Below are positions 1 to 11,795 of a stretch of DNA of 64,000 nt, in pieces. A program made the position numbers and the translations under genes. The stretch's first letter is position 1; the number at the start of each line of letters is the position of its first letter. A model generated the notes under the pieces. It worked only from the letters and a program-made list of their open reading frames with translations, had not been told where the DNA came from and searched no databases. Origin of the DNA: Malus domestica (taxonomy: Eukaryota; Streptophyta; Magnoliopsida; Rosales; Rosaceae); assembly GCF_042453785.1 (NCBI RefSeq), contig NC_091674.1, positions 17,767,001 to 17,831,000 of the forward strand, read 5' to 3'.

Positions 1-850
1 TGATGCTTGGTACAATAATGTTGGGATGAATGATTGTTTCCAAACTAAATGCCAAAGAGAAAATAGTATCACCGGTTGTTCGTCTTTTGATGGTACGATA
101 TGCCCATAAACATTTAGGGAGTTCATCTGGCCATTTTCCCTTCTTGTTAACAAGGGATTTCTTGAGGCAGTTGAGGATCATCTTGTTGGATGCTTTGGCC
201 TACCCAATGCCTTGAAGATATCTTAGCGTGGACATATGCTGCTTAATGCCATACTTTTGGAAGAACTTCACCAAGTTTTTGCCCATAAATTATGGACCGT
301 TATCGGTGACGATGGACAGAGGGATGCCAAATCGGAAAATGATGTTCCTCCATATGAAGCGCTCTATTTCCATCTAAGTTGTGGTCGTCATGGGCTTTAC
401 TTCTACTCATTTGGTGAAGTAATCGGTTTCCACAATCATTATGTTTCTGCCCCCAATAGTAGGCGGCATAGGTCCTACCAGGTCGATTGCCCACTGCATG
501 AATGGCCAAGGACTCATCTGTGGGTGTAGTTCATAGTTCACTAGCAGGCAATGCTGGTCCTGGCTTGTAGCGTTGGCAGCAGTTGCACTTTTGTACTAAC
601 TCCTTAGCATCTTAGTGCATGGTAGGCCAATAGTAACCTACATTAAGAACCTTATGTTCTAAGGATAGGCCTTCATAGTGGTTTCCACAAACGCCTTCGT
701 GGATTGAGCTTAGAACCTTCAAGTTATCAAGAGGTGTTAGCCAGCGGAAATGTGGTCCATTGTAAGATATTCGGATGAGAATGCCATTCCACATGTAGTA
801 GCATGCTGCCTTTATTTGGAGCATTCTAGACTCCAATCTTTTCGTAGGGA
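1..850 (-). pseudogene. Integrase region of Ty3 copy A (degenerate)
   Basis: Minus-strand fragments show the integrase zinc-finger pattern (IHEG..GNH followed by CNCC at about 715-560), the core motif WAIDLVGP with the first catalytic Asp near 490, and the second motif TDNGP near 305-320. A TAA codon follows TDNGP directly, so the core is truncated. The enzyme would insert element cDNA into the genome. The catalytic Glu region and C-terminus lie before position 1 or are unreadable. Copy B has no counterpart of this region. Confidence 0.75.
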
Positions 851-1189
851 ATGTGCCGTTAACCAGGTAGTCTATAATAGAACTTCACCAATTAGGAGTT
901 ATACTAACTTGTGACACCTCGATTGCCGGCTCTGTCTCTATGATTGGCTTATCTATATACTTCACCAGAATCAAGCGTTTGAGTTAGCAGTCGAGGGCGG
1001 AGGCTAAGTCGGCTAGCGTATCCATGTTGGCGTTGTTTGCCCGCCGAACTTGAGTGAGAGTGTAAGTCTGAAATGCCTCAAGCTGCTCGTGTACCTTATC
1101 TAGGTATTGTGTCATCCTTGCATGTTTTGTAGTGTACTCCCCAGTAGTCTAGCCAGTGATTAGCTAGGAATCGAAAGAATTGCCAGCTT

Positions 1190-1500
1190 CTTAACCGCCA
1201 AGTCTTTTGCCATACAGAGGCCTGCTAGTAGGGCCTTGTACTCTGCTTCGTTGTTGGATGCTTTAAAGCTTAGAGTGATTGCCTACTTGAGCATTGAACC
1301 GTCTGGGTTGACAAGGACCACGCCTGCTCCTAAGCCTTTGTAGTTGGATGTGTCGTTGACATGCAAATGCCAAAAGTCTCCATCGAATGGAGCAGGCGCA
1401 GCTAAGGTGTGATCGGCTGCTTTTAGGGCATCACTGGGTTGCTCTGTTGCGTCGCCTAAGCTAGGCGTGAATTTCGCTATGAAGTTCACCAAGGGTTAAG
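1190..1500 (-). pseudogene. Archaeal-type second RNase H (aRNH) of Ty3 copy A
   Basis: The frame reads FWHLHVNDTSNYKGLGAGVV followed by LVNPDG and, further on, a degenerate SNNEAEYKALLAGL-like stretch. This matches the aRNH domain of Tat/Ogre elements, in which the first acidic residue normally sits in HVDGSSN; here it reads HVNDTSN, so the catalytic Asp looks altered. The reading frame is interrupted on both sides. Confidence 0.7.
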
Positions 1501-2660
1501 CCTTTCTCGCCAAGTTCCAACACCTACTTCATCACTCATTGAAAAGCCTCCGGACCATATAAGATTGATCGTAGAGGATATTGAGTCATGACGATGAATG
1601 TATGAGCTTGAAAGTATGGTCTGAGCTTCCGAGCTGCAACAACTAGCGACAAAATTAATTTTTCAATCTTCAGATATCTTGTTTCCGTATCGAGAAGAGC
1701 TTTAGAAGTGTAGAATACTAGCAATTGGACCCCCAACTCTTCTCGTATAAGGGCAAAGCTTACTGCTACTTCTGAGACTACCAAGTAGATGTATAAGTCC
1801 TCCACTACTTCCGGCTTGGATAGTAAGGCAGGTGATGTGAGATACTTCTTCAGGTCTTGGAAAATGGCTTACATCGATCGGTGGACTATGAAAGAAAGCA
1901 GTTGAGGGCAGCTGCTCATCCAGTTAAGCTTTAGATCTCCTTCAAGGTAATGGGAGATTTCATTTCAATGATCACTCGGATTTGCTTGAGATGTGCTTTG
2001 ATTCCTCATTGCATTACTAGGTACCCTAAGAATCTGCCTGAAGATACTTTGAATGTGCATTTGGTAAGGTTGAGCTTCATCTTGTACTTTGTAAGGATGT
2101 TGAAAGTTTCCACTAGGTTGTGGCTATGGTCTGACCGTTGTTTACCCTTTACCATGATGTCGTTGACATAGACCGCCATGGTTACCCCAATTTTCTTCAT
2201 GAACATCATGTTTACTAACCTTTGGTAAATGGCACCCGCGTTCTTAAGGCCAAAAGGCATGACCTTGTAACAGTAGGTGCCTCGCTCGATCACGAACACG
2301 GTTTTCTCCTTGTAAGGCTCGTACATGGCTATTTGGTTGTAGTTGGAGTAGGCGTCCAAGAAGCTGAGCAACTAGTTCCCGAAAGTTAAATCTACCAAAA
2401 GATCAATCAAGGGAAACAGATAAATATCTTTTGGGCATGCTTTGTTGAAGTCAGTGTAGTTTACACAAACCCTGCATTTGTCATTCTCTTTTTTTCACGA
2501 CTAGCGCGACGTTGGCAAGCCATGCTAAGTGTGCTACTTCTTCTATGAATCCGGCCTCTAGTAGCTTGTCAATTTCTGTCTTGATGATCCCTACTCATTC
2601 GGGTGCGAAATGTCTTCTCTTTTAGATCACCAGTTTAACAGCGGGATCAACATGTTGTGG
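1500..2660 (-). pseudogene. Reverse transcriptase and RNase H of Ty3 copy A
   Basis: Minus-strand frames contain GTYCYKVMPFGLKNAGAIYQ (about 2280-2220), typical of plant Ty3 reverse transcriptase. The catalytic box reads YVND instead of YVDD at about 2178-2167, an Asp to Asn change at a metal-binding residue. Downstream, 1536-1805 carries the RNase H motif with ETRYLKIEKLILSLVVAARK. Several stops and frame changes split the domain. The corresponding box in copy B is the intact YVDD. Confidence 0.8.
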
Positions 2661-3159
2661 TAAGCTATCTCAGGATCGATGTCGGGCATGGCGAAAGGTG
2701 ACCATGCAAAGATGTCTCAGTTTTCCCTAAGGAAAGTTATGAGTTCTTCCTTTTCATCTGGGCTTAGACGTGAGTCGATTCTAGCCGTCTTTTCCGACTG
2801 CTAGGGATCAAGAATGATGTCTTCGACGTCTTCTTTGGGTTTCCATCCTATCTTACTTGCTTGGGTGCAATCTTCTTGATCTGCTTGCTGTAATTGCTAT
2901 TTGGTAGCTTCTTCGTCCCTTTGGACCTCAGTAGCCTCTACAGGGGTAAAGGTCTATTCTTGACTCCTTCAATACTTGCACAGTGCATCATCAAGATATG
3001 GCCTAATCAGACTTGATCTCTCCAACTCCTCCTCCCAGGATGAGGAATCAGATCTTTCGATACTTGACGTGAGTGACAGAATCGAGCTTGATCAAATAAG
3101 GTATTCCAAGAATCCCATTGTAGGAAGATGGGTTGCTTACGATCGTGAACGTCTACTTT

Positions 3160-3620
3160 AAGAAAACTGTGGTGTTTTCAAGTCAAGTGTAATGTGGTCG
3201 ATGGCAGTCGAGGTGTGCCCGTTGAATTCGGTGAGTAACTCTGCTTGACGTATGATTGTGCCTTCCAGGCCTATCTTTTGAATGACTGTGAGTTGAAGTA
3301 AATTGACTGCACTTCCATTATCGACTATCATTTTGTCGACTACAGCATGGGCTAGTTGGACAGATACTACTAGTGTGTCATCATGTGGAAAATCGACGCC
3401 TTCTGCATCCTACTCAGGGAAGCCATTAATGGGTCCAGGTTGGATGTCGACTGCTTGGACTTGTGAGACTAGAATAATCTGCTGGATCTTCCTCTTTTTG
3501 GAGTTGTTAGTGGCCCCCAAATGCTTGGACTCGGCGAAGATGCCATTGATTCGAATCATCTTGGTTAATGGCTTTTCGTAGTCGTCTGTGTTCTTTCTAG
3601 GCTACGCAGCTGGCTTATCC
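3160..3620 (-). pseudogene. Retropepsin-like protease region of Ty3 copy A
   Basis: The minus-strand reading gives VDKMIVDNGSAVNLLQL around 3350-3300, the aspartic protease active-site region of Tat elements (D-N/T-G-S). The active-site Asp is present. The surrounding frame contains stop codons, for example where a Tat element would read PEQDAEGV. In copy B the same box contains a stop codon. Confidence 0.65.
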
Positions 3621-3654
3621 AAGTATCTGTCGACCTTTTTTTTCATAAGCTTCT

Positions 3655-5728
3655 CTAGGTAGTTCTACCAAGTATAGCAGTTGTCAGTTGTGTGACCGGG
3701 ACCTCGGTGGAATGCTCAGCGGTGTGATCCAACTTGGAAGTATCTCTCTTTGATTGTTTTGGCGACTTGAACCATGGTTCTTTCTTGATGTTGCAAAGGA
3801 TTTGGTGGATCAAAATTGAGAACTTATAGTAGTTCTTGGTCGTCGAGCCTTCTTTGGTCGTGGGTCGGTCCCTACCCTTAGTTTCCTGCCTACTTTTGTT
3901 GGACTGCTTCCCATCCTCATTCTTTTGAACCACTGCCGATTCTTTTCGAGGTAGCTCAGGCCCCTTATCTACTCGTCGAACCTCGTCCTAAAGTGCATGC
4001 TTTTCTGCCAGAGCAAAAAAATCTGCTAGGGTTAGATATTCTTTCATGAACAATTCTCTAAATAGTGGGTGGTCTGATGGGAGTTCTTTTTTTAAAGCTA
4101 CACTTGCTATTAAGTCGTCACATCTGAGTATCTTCTCCTTCTCTGCTTTAAACCTCTTCACGTAGTCACAAAGCGACTCATTTGGGTTCTTCTTCACGTT
4201 GAATAAGTAGTCGAACTTTTTCTTGATCGAGTGGTAGGATGAGTATTCTTTGGTGAAAACCAAGGAAATATCAGCAAAACTTCGGATTGATCGTGGTGGC
4301 AAGGTGTAGAACCAATCTTGAGCTTCGCCTTGTAAAGTGGTGGCGAATATCATGTACATGAGAGCGTCGTTGTTCCGATAAAGGACCATCGTGCTTCGAT
4401 AATCCTTAATATGCCTCTTTGGATCTCCATCTCCTTTGAAAAACGTGAAATGTGGCATGCTAAACTTATGTGGAGGCTCTGCCTGCTCGATCTCATCTGT
4501 GAAGGGTGACCTGCTCATGTTGGTCATGTCTCATCGTAATGCTTCATCAGCGACTTCGTTACATTGGAAATCACACAAACACTCATTAATGAGCCTCTCT
4601 ACCTCTTCCTGATTTTTTCTTTGTTGGGGTAGCGGAGCTTTTAGCTGTCATCGGTCTTAACCTGCTGGTTTAGGCTGCTCTTCTACGTGATCAACTCATC
4701 TATGTCGCGGCTACGATGCATGAGGTAAGTTCCTAGTAGGCGAAGGATTTCTTCGCAGGTTGCTGGTTGAACTTGAGCCGAATTAAGTGATTGCTTATCT
4801 CCGTCCATCGAGCTGCCTACTCTAATGTAATATGAATGATACTCATTACGGGTCTAGCTGTAAATGGATGCTTTACCTAGAAGGCTGCTCATGTTGGTTA
4901 TCGAAGTGTGGTCCCAACCGTGAGTGTATGCTCGTATGTGGGCCTAGTCGAGAGTGCATGCTCCTTTGCATGTTAAGAGGAGAGTATACATTATCTCGGA
5001 GGCCCAATCAGGAATGTACACTACCCGAACACTTGGTTAGTGGCTGGTCGCGTGGCTGCTTGCCAAGACACTGCTGGAGAGGTTCTTCGTCTGCCTTTGT
5101 CCTACTTCAGAACACCTTGTCTGGGGCACGCTGGATCTTGGTGCACTGCAAAAGTACTCGTCAACTACATGACTTGCCGAGATAAGTGTTGTTCGCCATT
5201 CAAATTGGAAGAGCTTGGAAGGAATGCATCTCTTTAAGCAATGGAAGGGTGGTAGACTCCGAGTGTGAGAGTTAAGTTGGGAAATATCAAATCCACAGAG
5301 AAATATGGTGAAAATGTCCCCGGCTCGATCAAAGATCCTAAAATTTGAAGCCAGGATGGTTGGACTAACCTTGGGTCGACTTTGGCTACTTGGGAAACCA
5401 CGGGAGTAGGCTGGGCCATGGAAGTGGGCTACTCAGCGTGTGGTGCACACGGGTGCAAGGCTTGTGCTTAGCTTGGCAACGCATTAGGCTCGCCTTGCGA
5501 TTGGATGGCACAGGCTGGCTCACCTAGGGCTTGGGCCCTTGAAAGTTGAAGTGGCATGGCTCGAGCCGTGGTTGTGGCACCATGAACCTTGCCTTGGGTG
5601 GCTGCCACGGTGATGCCTCGTAGGGGTGCCACTTCACTTACTGCTATGTTGAGCCTTGTAGATCGCCGCGGTCCTAATCCTTGAACGTTAGAATTTTCGT
5701 TCGTCGAGGTTTCCGAATCTCTTCCCAT
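3655..5728 (-). pseudogene. Gag of Ty3 copy A
   Basis: The gag start is probably at 5728, where a short ORF begins MGRDSETSTNENSNVQGLGP just after the leader. The structural core is best preserved at 4527-3988, with MPHFTFFKGDGDPKRHIKDY, the LQGEAQDWFYTLPPRSI motif and LFNVKKNPNESLCDYVKRF, all typical of plant Ty3 gag (retrotransposon_gag family). The section between 5468 and 4527 is broken by frameshifts; so is 3933-3655, a Lys-rich tail. It would form the virus-like particle shell. Confidence 0.75.
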
Positions 5729-5864
5729 TGTAATTTTCTTTTATGTTTTATATAAGGAATTTTAGAAATAAAAATTCCTAGAATAAGAACAATAAAAAAA
5801 TCTACAAATAGACAAAGAAACAAGAAACCTTAGATACGAGAATCTTCTACAAGCGTGTGACTCA

Positions 5865-5888
5865 ACTCTCAATGAAAGCACCAATTTA
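5865..5888 (-). other. Primer-binding region of Ty3 copy A
   Basis: On the minus strand the LTR end GCATCCA is followed by TAAATTGGTGCTTTCATTGA. The same string recurs next to the LTR of copy B (11772-11795). The position directly after the LTR marks it as the tRNA primer site; I do not assign the tRNA. Confidence 0.6.
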
Positions 5889-6475
5889 TGGATGCAAATT
5901 TCCTCCTCCTTGTTCTTGGACAAAATTGCACCTACAAAACACAACAAACGCCTTAGGTTAAGGCCAAGAACCTCATGCACCCACGGTGAATGGGGGGGCT
6001 TTAGCCGAAGAACCTCTGATGCCAAAGTTAGAATTTTGAGGGAAAAGTGTTTGGAGAATTTAGAGAATTTACAAAGAGAACTAGAATTAAGTTTTGGATA
6101 GAATAAAGGTGTTTATATAAGGGTGTCGCCGGTCCCTTTAGGTGGAGATGGACCAGCCACTTGGATGGTTTTGTGGGTGAAGTTCATGATTTGTGTTTAA
6201 TTAGTAAATTAATGGAATAATAAATCAATTAATTAGCTAATTAATATAATAAAAAATAAAAGATTTGAGGGTTGCCTTGTGGAGAAGATTTGATGAGGAT
6301 GGATGAAATAGGTTATAAATAAATACCTATTTTGGGCACTTTTTACTTGATTGAGGGATGATTGTCCACTGCTCACGCGTAGGAATTTCGGTGTTCCTTA
6401 AAGGTAATTTTGTCCTTTTTACCATAGAATCCACGTGTTGCCTTCATATTTTTTTCAATTATTTTTGGCTCCACA
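5889..6475 (-). repeat. LTR of Ty3 copy A, 587 bp, shared junction with copy B
   Basis: On the minus strand the LTR starts TGTGGAGCCAAAAAT and ends GCATCCA, so it has TG..CA termini. It is homologous to 11796-12359, which has the same start and end. Copy A internal DNA begins at 5888; truncated copy B internal DNA abuts at 6476, so this LTR could serve as 5' LTR of A and 3' LTR of B. Confidence 0.8.
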
Positions 6476-6879
6476 GTAGTGTGCTGCCTTTATTTGGAGC
6501 TTTCTGGACTCCAATCTTTCCATGGGGAGTATGCCATTGACCAGGTAGTTTATAATATAATCTTGCCAGTTTGGAGTTATACTAACTTGTGACAGCTCGA
6601 CTGCTAGCTTTGCCTCTATGTTTGCTTGTCAAGATACTCTACTGGAATAGAGAGTTTGAGTTGATGGTCGAGGGCGGAGCCTAAGTCGGCTAGCGCTTCT
6701 GCGTGGGCATTGTATGCCCGCGGAACTTAAGTAAGGGTGTAAGTCTAAAACGCCTCAAGTTGCTTTCATTGCTTTTGTACCTTCTCTAGGTATTGTGCTA
6801 TCTTCGGATGTTTTGCTATGAACTCCCCAATAGTCTGGCTGGTGATTAGTTAGGAATCAGTATGAATTATAAGCTTTTT

Positions 6880-7560
6880 CACCTCCAAGTCTTTTGCCAT
6901 TCGGAGGCCTACTAGTAGGGCTTCGTACTCCGCTTCATTGTTGGATCTTTGAAACCTAAAGTGATTGCTTGCTCGAGCATCAAACCGTCTGGGATGACAA
7001 GGACCACGCCTGCTCCTGAGCCTTTGTAGTTAGATGTGTTGTCAATATGCAAATGTCAGAAGTCTCCATTGGGTGAAGCAGGTATGGCTAAAGCATGCTC
7101 GATTGCCTCCGGAGTGTCGATGAGTCGCTCTGTTGCGTCGTCTATGCTACGAGTGAATTCAACTATGAAGTCTACCAAGGCTTGGGCCTTTATCGCCCTG
7201 CGGGGTCGATAAACTAAGCTGTATTGGCCAAGTTCCAACGCCCACTTCATTACTCGTTGAGAAGCATCTGGACCATGTAGGATTGATCATAGAGGATACT
7301 GAGTCATTACAATGACTGTATGGGTTTGAAAATATGGTTTAAGCTTCTGAGTCGCAATAACTGGCTCCAAAATTAATTTCTTGATTTTCAGGTAACTAGT
7401 TTCTGCATCGAGAAAAGTTTTAGAAGTGTAGAATACAAGCAGTTAGGCCCTAGCTCTAATCATATGAAGGCAAAGCTCACTGCTACTTTTGAAACTGCCA
7501 AGTAAATGTATAAGTCCTATGTTGCTTCTGGCTTGAATAGTAAGGGAGGTGGTGTGAGAT
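6880..7560 (-). pseudogene. RNase H and aRNH region of Ty3 copy B
   Basis: The minus-strand reading at 7250-7056 gives KWALELGQYSLVYRPRRAIK and ALVDFIVEFT, the normal linker from RNase H to the second RNase H. It is followed after a stop by a degenerate HLHIDNTSNYKGSGAGVVL. Upstream (7560-7260) are RNase H remnants. Stops interrupt every part. The arrangement parallels 1190-1805 in copy A. Confidence 0.65.
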
Positions 7561-7639
7561 ACTTCTTCAAGTCCTAGAAGAAAGTTCTTTCGCATTCATC
7601 ATCCCATTTGTCTCGATGTGCCCTCTTGATTGCTTTGAA

Positions 7640-8560
7640 ATAAGGTTTGTATCAATTGGTGGACCGTGAAAGTAAGCGGTTGAGAGCGGCTACTCGTCTG
7701 GTCAAGCTTTGGATCTCCTTCAAGGTAGTTGGAGATTTCATCCCTAGGATTACTCAAATTTGCTTGGATATGCTTCAATTCCTCATTGGGTTACTAGGAA
7801 CCCTAAGAATTTTCCTAAAGATACTCAAAATGTGCATTTGGCAGGATTGAGCTTCATCTTGTACTTCTAAGGATATCGAAACTTTTTGCCAAGTTGCCAA
7901 TGTGGTCTGATAACTGTTTGCCTTTCACCATGATGTCATCGACGTAGACCACCATGGTTACTCCAATTTGCTTCTTAAACATCATGTTTACCAGTCTTTG
8001 GTAAATGGCTTTCGCATTCTTTGGTATATGGCTTTCGCATTCTTGAGGCCAAAAGGCATGACCTTATAGCAATAGGTGCCTAGCATGATCAAGAACGCGG
8101 TTTTCTCCTTATTGGGCTTGTGCATTGCTATTTGGTTGCAGTCGAAGTATGTGTCCAAGAAATTGAGCATCTGGTTCCCAAAAGTTAAATCTACCAGTAG
8201 ATCGATTTGAGAAACTAGATAAGGATCATTCGGGCATGCTTTGTTAAGGTCGGTGTAGTCTACGCAAACCCTACATTTATTCTTCTCTTTCTTCATTACT
8301 AGCATGACGTTGGCAAGCCATGCTGAGTGTGCTACTTCTTCTATGAATCCAGCCTCTAATAGCTTATCAATTTTCGCTTCAATGATTGCCACTCGTTCGG
8401 GTGCGAAATGTCTTCTCTTTTGGATCATTGGTTTGGCAGCGGGATTGACGTGCAGCTTGTAGCAAGCTATCTCGGGGTCGAAGTTGGGCATGTCGAAAGG
8501 TGACCGTGCAAAGATGTCATGATTTTCCCGAAAGAAAGTCATGAGTTCCTCATTTTCTTT
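7640..8560 (-). pseudogene. Reverse transcriptase of Ty3 copy B
   Basis: The ORF 8542-7988 is open for 184 codons and carries the N-terminal RT blocks (RHFAPERVAIIEAKIDKLLE, CVDYTDLNKACPNDPY, YCYKVMPFGLKNA). The catalytic box YVDD follows at about 7945-7934 in another frame and is intact. The frame break lies at a 23 bp tandem duplication (about 7997-8042) with TTTGGTAAATGGC repeated as TTTGGTATATGGC on the plus strand. The enzyme is therefore inactive as encoded. Confidence 0.8.
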
Positions 8561-8899
8561 CAGGCTCAGACGTTAGCCGATTCTAGCAGTCTTCGTCATC
8601 TTCGGGCTTCCATCACATCTAGTATGCTGGTGCGTTGATTTAGACACCATCTTTTTTTTTTTTCCATCTGCTGTAATTGTTATTTGGTAGCTTCGTCCTC
8701 CCTTTGGACCTCAGTAACCTTTACGAGGGTAAACGTCTTCTTTTTTTACTCCTTCAATACATGCACAGTGCATCATCGAGATGTGGCCTGGTCAAACTTG
8801 ATTTCTTTGATTTCTCATCCCGAGATGCGAAATCAGATTTTTTTTTATACTTGACGAAGGTTACTGCGTCCAACTTTATCAGCCAAGGTCGTCCTAGAA

Positions 8900-9330
8900 T
8901 CTCATTATAGGGGTCGCTTACTATCGTGAACATCTACTTTGAGACAACTGGTGGTGTTCTCACGTCAAGTGTAATGTTGTCGATGGCAGTTGAGATGTGT
9001 CCGTTGAATCAAGTGAGTAGCTTCGCTCGGCGTATGATTGTGCTTTCTAGGCCCATATTCTGAATTACTGAGAGCTGAAATAGATTGACCGCACTTTAGC
9101 TATCAACCATCATTTTGTCAACTATAGCATGGGCTAGTTGGACAGATACCACTAGTGCATCATCATATGGGAAATCGACACCTTCGGCATCCTGCTCGGT
9201 AAAGCCCAGGTTGGACATTAACTACCTGGACCTGTAAGACTAGTAAAGCCTGCTGGATCTTCCTTTTCTTTGAGTTGTTGGTGGCCTCCAAGTGCTCGGA
9301 TTCGGCAAAGTTACCATTGATCCGAATTGT
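8900..9330 (-). pseudogene. Protease region of Ty3 copy B, active site lost
   Basis: The stretch homologous to the copy A VDNGSAVN box reads VDS, stop, SAVN at about 9115-9085, so the active-site D-N-G-S is destroyed. Flanking residues match copy A. No intact frame is seen. Confidence 0.6.
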
Positions 9331-9365
9331 CTTGGTTGGCGACTCTTCATCGGTCTACGTTTCTC

Positions 9366-11640
9366 CTAGGATGCACAGCTGGCTTGTCTAAGTATCTGTC
9401 GACCTTGCCTTCTTTCACCAACTTCTCTAGGTCGTTCCTCCAAGTGTAGCAGTCGTCGGTTGTGTGACCGGTATCTTGATGGAATTCGCACTACTTGGTA
9501 TGGTCTAACTTGGAGGTATCTCCCTTTTATTGTTTTGGCAGCTTGAACCATGTTTCGTTCTTGATGTCGCAAAGGATTTGGTGGTTAAGGATCGAGAACT
9601 TAGAGTAATTCTTGTGCATCGGGCCTTCTTTAGTCGTGGATCAGTCCCTACACTTAGCCTCCTGCCTGCTTTTGTTATTGTACTGATTCCCTTCCTCTTT
9701 CTTTTGAGCTACTACCAATTCTCTTCGAGGCTACTCGGGTGCTTTGTCCGCTCATCGAGCCTTGTCCTAAAGTGCATACTTATCTACCAGAGCAAAAGCG
9801 TCTACCAGAGTTAAATCTTCTTTCATGATCAATTCTCCAAACAGTGGGTGGTTTGCTGGGAGTCCTTTTTGGAAGGCTGCACTAGCTATAGAGTCATCAC
9901 ATCAGACTATCTTTGATGGAGTTAGGCTTTGAACCTCTTCATATAGTTGCGAAGCGGCTCCTTCGGGTTTTTCTTGACGTTAAACAAATGGTTAAACTTC
10001 TTCTTGATCAAGCGGTAGGATGAATACTCATTGGTGAAAACCAAAGAAAACTCATCGAAACTCCAGATGGATTGTGGCAGCAGGATATGGAACCAATCCT
10101 GTGCCTCACCTTGTAAAATGGTGGTGAATATTTTGCACATGAAAGCATCGTTGTTCCAATAAAGAACCATTATGCGTCGTTATTCCGATAAAGGACCATT
10201 GTGCTTCAGTAATGCTTCAAGTGTCTCTCCGAGTCACCATCTCCTTTGAATGATAAGAAATGTGGCATGCTAAACTTGCATAGAAGCTCTGCCTACTCTA
10301 TCTTGTCTGTTAAAGGTGACTTGCTTATGTTGGTCATGTCCCATCGTAATGCCTCGTCAATGTCCTCGTTACGTTGGAAGTCGTGCAATCGCTCGGTCAA
10401 GAGTCTCTCTACTTCTTCCTGAATTTACCTTTGTTGGGGTAGTGGAGCTCTTGGCTACCCCCGATCGTGACCTGCTGGCCTAGGCTACTCTTTCATGTTT
10501 TCGACTCATCTATGCCGCAGCTATGATGCATGTGGTACATTCCTGACAGACGAGTGAATTTCTCGCAGACTGCCGGTTAAACTTGAGTCAGATTAAGTGA
10601 CTGCTTATCTCCATCCATCGTGCTGCCTATTTCGATGTAAGGTGGAGGTTGCTCCTTGCGGGCCTAGCCGCAAATGAACACTTTGTTTGGAAGGTTGTTC
10701 ATGTTGATTATCGGAGTGTGGCCGAAACTGTGAATGTATGCTCATCCGTTGGCCTAACCGAGAGTGCACACTCCTCCGTGCATTAAGATAAGAGTATATA
10801 CTAACTTGGAGGCCTATTCGGGAGTGTACACTGCCAGAAAGCTCGGTTCATGACTGCTCGAGTGGCTACTTACCAGAACGCTGCTGAAGAGGTTCGTTGT
10901 CTGCCCTTGTCCTACTTCAAGACACCTCGTCTGGGGCATGCTACATCTCGATACGCTACAAGAGCTGATTCACCAAGGTCGTCTGCTGCATAAGGATGCT
11001 TGTCAAGACAAGTGTTGTTCACCATTTGGATTGGAAGAGCTTAGACGATATGCGTCTCCTTGAGTAATGGAAGTGTAATAGACTACGGGTGTGAAATTTA
11101 AGTTAGGATATGTCAAATCTGTGGAGAAATGGGGTGAAAATACACCTGATTCAATCGTCGACCCAAAAATCTGAAGTTAGGACGATTAAACCAATCTTGG
11201 ACTAGTTCAAACCTCGAGGTTAGATCGTTGGAGCGAGTCGGGCCACTGAAGCGCATGGGCGTTGGGTTCCCCTCGACGCAGCTTAGGCTTGTGGGTCTTA
11301 AGCTCACACTGGCCTTGGGCCCGAAAGTGTTGGGCTACTTTAATTACTGCAGCTGTTTAGGCCTCAGCTGCTATTACAGCACCATGGGCCTGTTGAATGT
11401 GGGATGCTTTGCACTAGGCTGGCTACCTTATGGCACAGGCCTAGGTCTACTGCTCCAAGGTGACTGGTTCACCGTGGGTAGTGGGCTCGCCAAGGGCTGC
11501 TATCGTGGTTGCATCCATGGTGGCTGCCATGATGGTGCCGCTCTACTCATCGTGGCGTTGAGCCTCGTGGATCGTCATGGTCCGAATTCTTGAAAAGAGG
11601 AAGTTCGGTTCATTATAGTTTCTGAATTTCTTATCATTAT
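9366..11640 (-). pseudogene. Gag of Ty3 copy B
   Basis: The core ORF 10170-9922 reads GEAQDWFHILLPQSIWSFDE and LFNVKKNPKEPLRNYMKRFK, matching copy A gag. The N-terminal part near 11640-11113 retains the RRSTRLN motif seen in copy A but has stops. A short direct duplication at about 10160-10210 (GGACCATTGTG-like repeat after the initiator side of this ORF) adds to the damage. Confidence 0.7.
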
Positions 11641-11795
11641 ACTTTTCTTTTACGTTTATTCAAAGAACTTTATAAAAAAATTCCAGGAATAAGAACGTAT
11701 GAAAAATCTGCAAATGAACGAGAAATGAGAAACTTTGAATGTGAGAGTCTTCTTCAAGCGTGTGAATCAAGACTCTCATTGAAAGCACCAATTTG

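Larger units (their letters stand above)
1..6475 (-). mobile_element. Ty3/Gypsy (Tat-like) retrotransposon, copy A, 3' end outside window
   Basis: Read on the minus strand, the order is LTR (6475-5889), primer-binding region, gag, protease, reverse transcriptase, RNase H, a second archaeal-type RNase H, then integrase running off position 1. The second RNase H between RNase H and integrase is the known hallmark of the Tat lineage. All coding parts are broken by stops and frameshifts, so this copy cannot be autonomous. A sister copy (B) lies directly upstream in element orientation at 6476-12359. Confidence 0.85.

Noticed and set aside
11228..11593. 121-codon plus-strand ORF rich in Gly/Leu/Cys
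   Set aside because: Antisense shadow of the Ty3 gag N-terminal region; no domain recognised.
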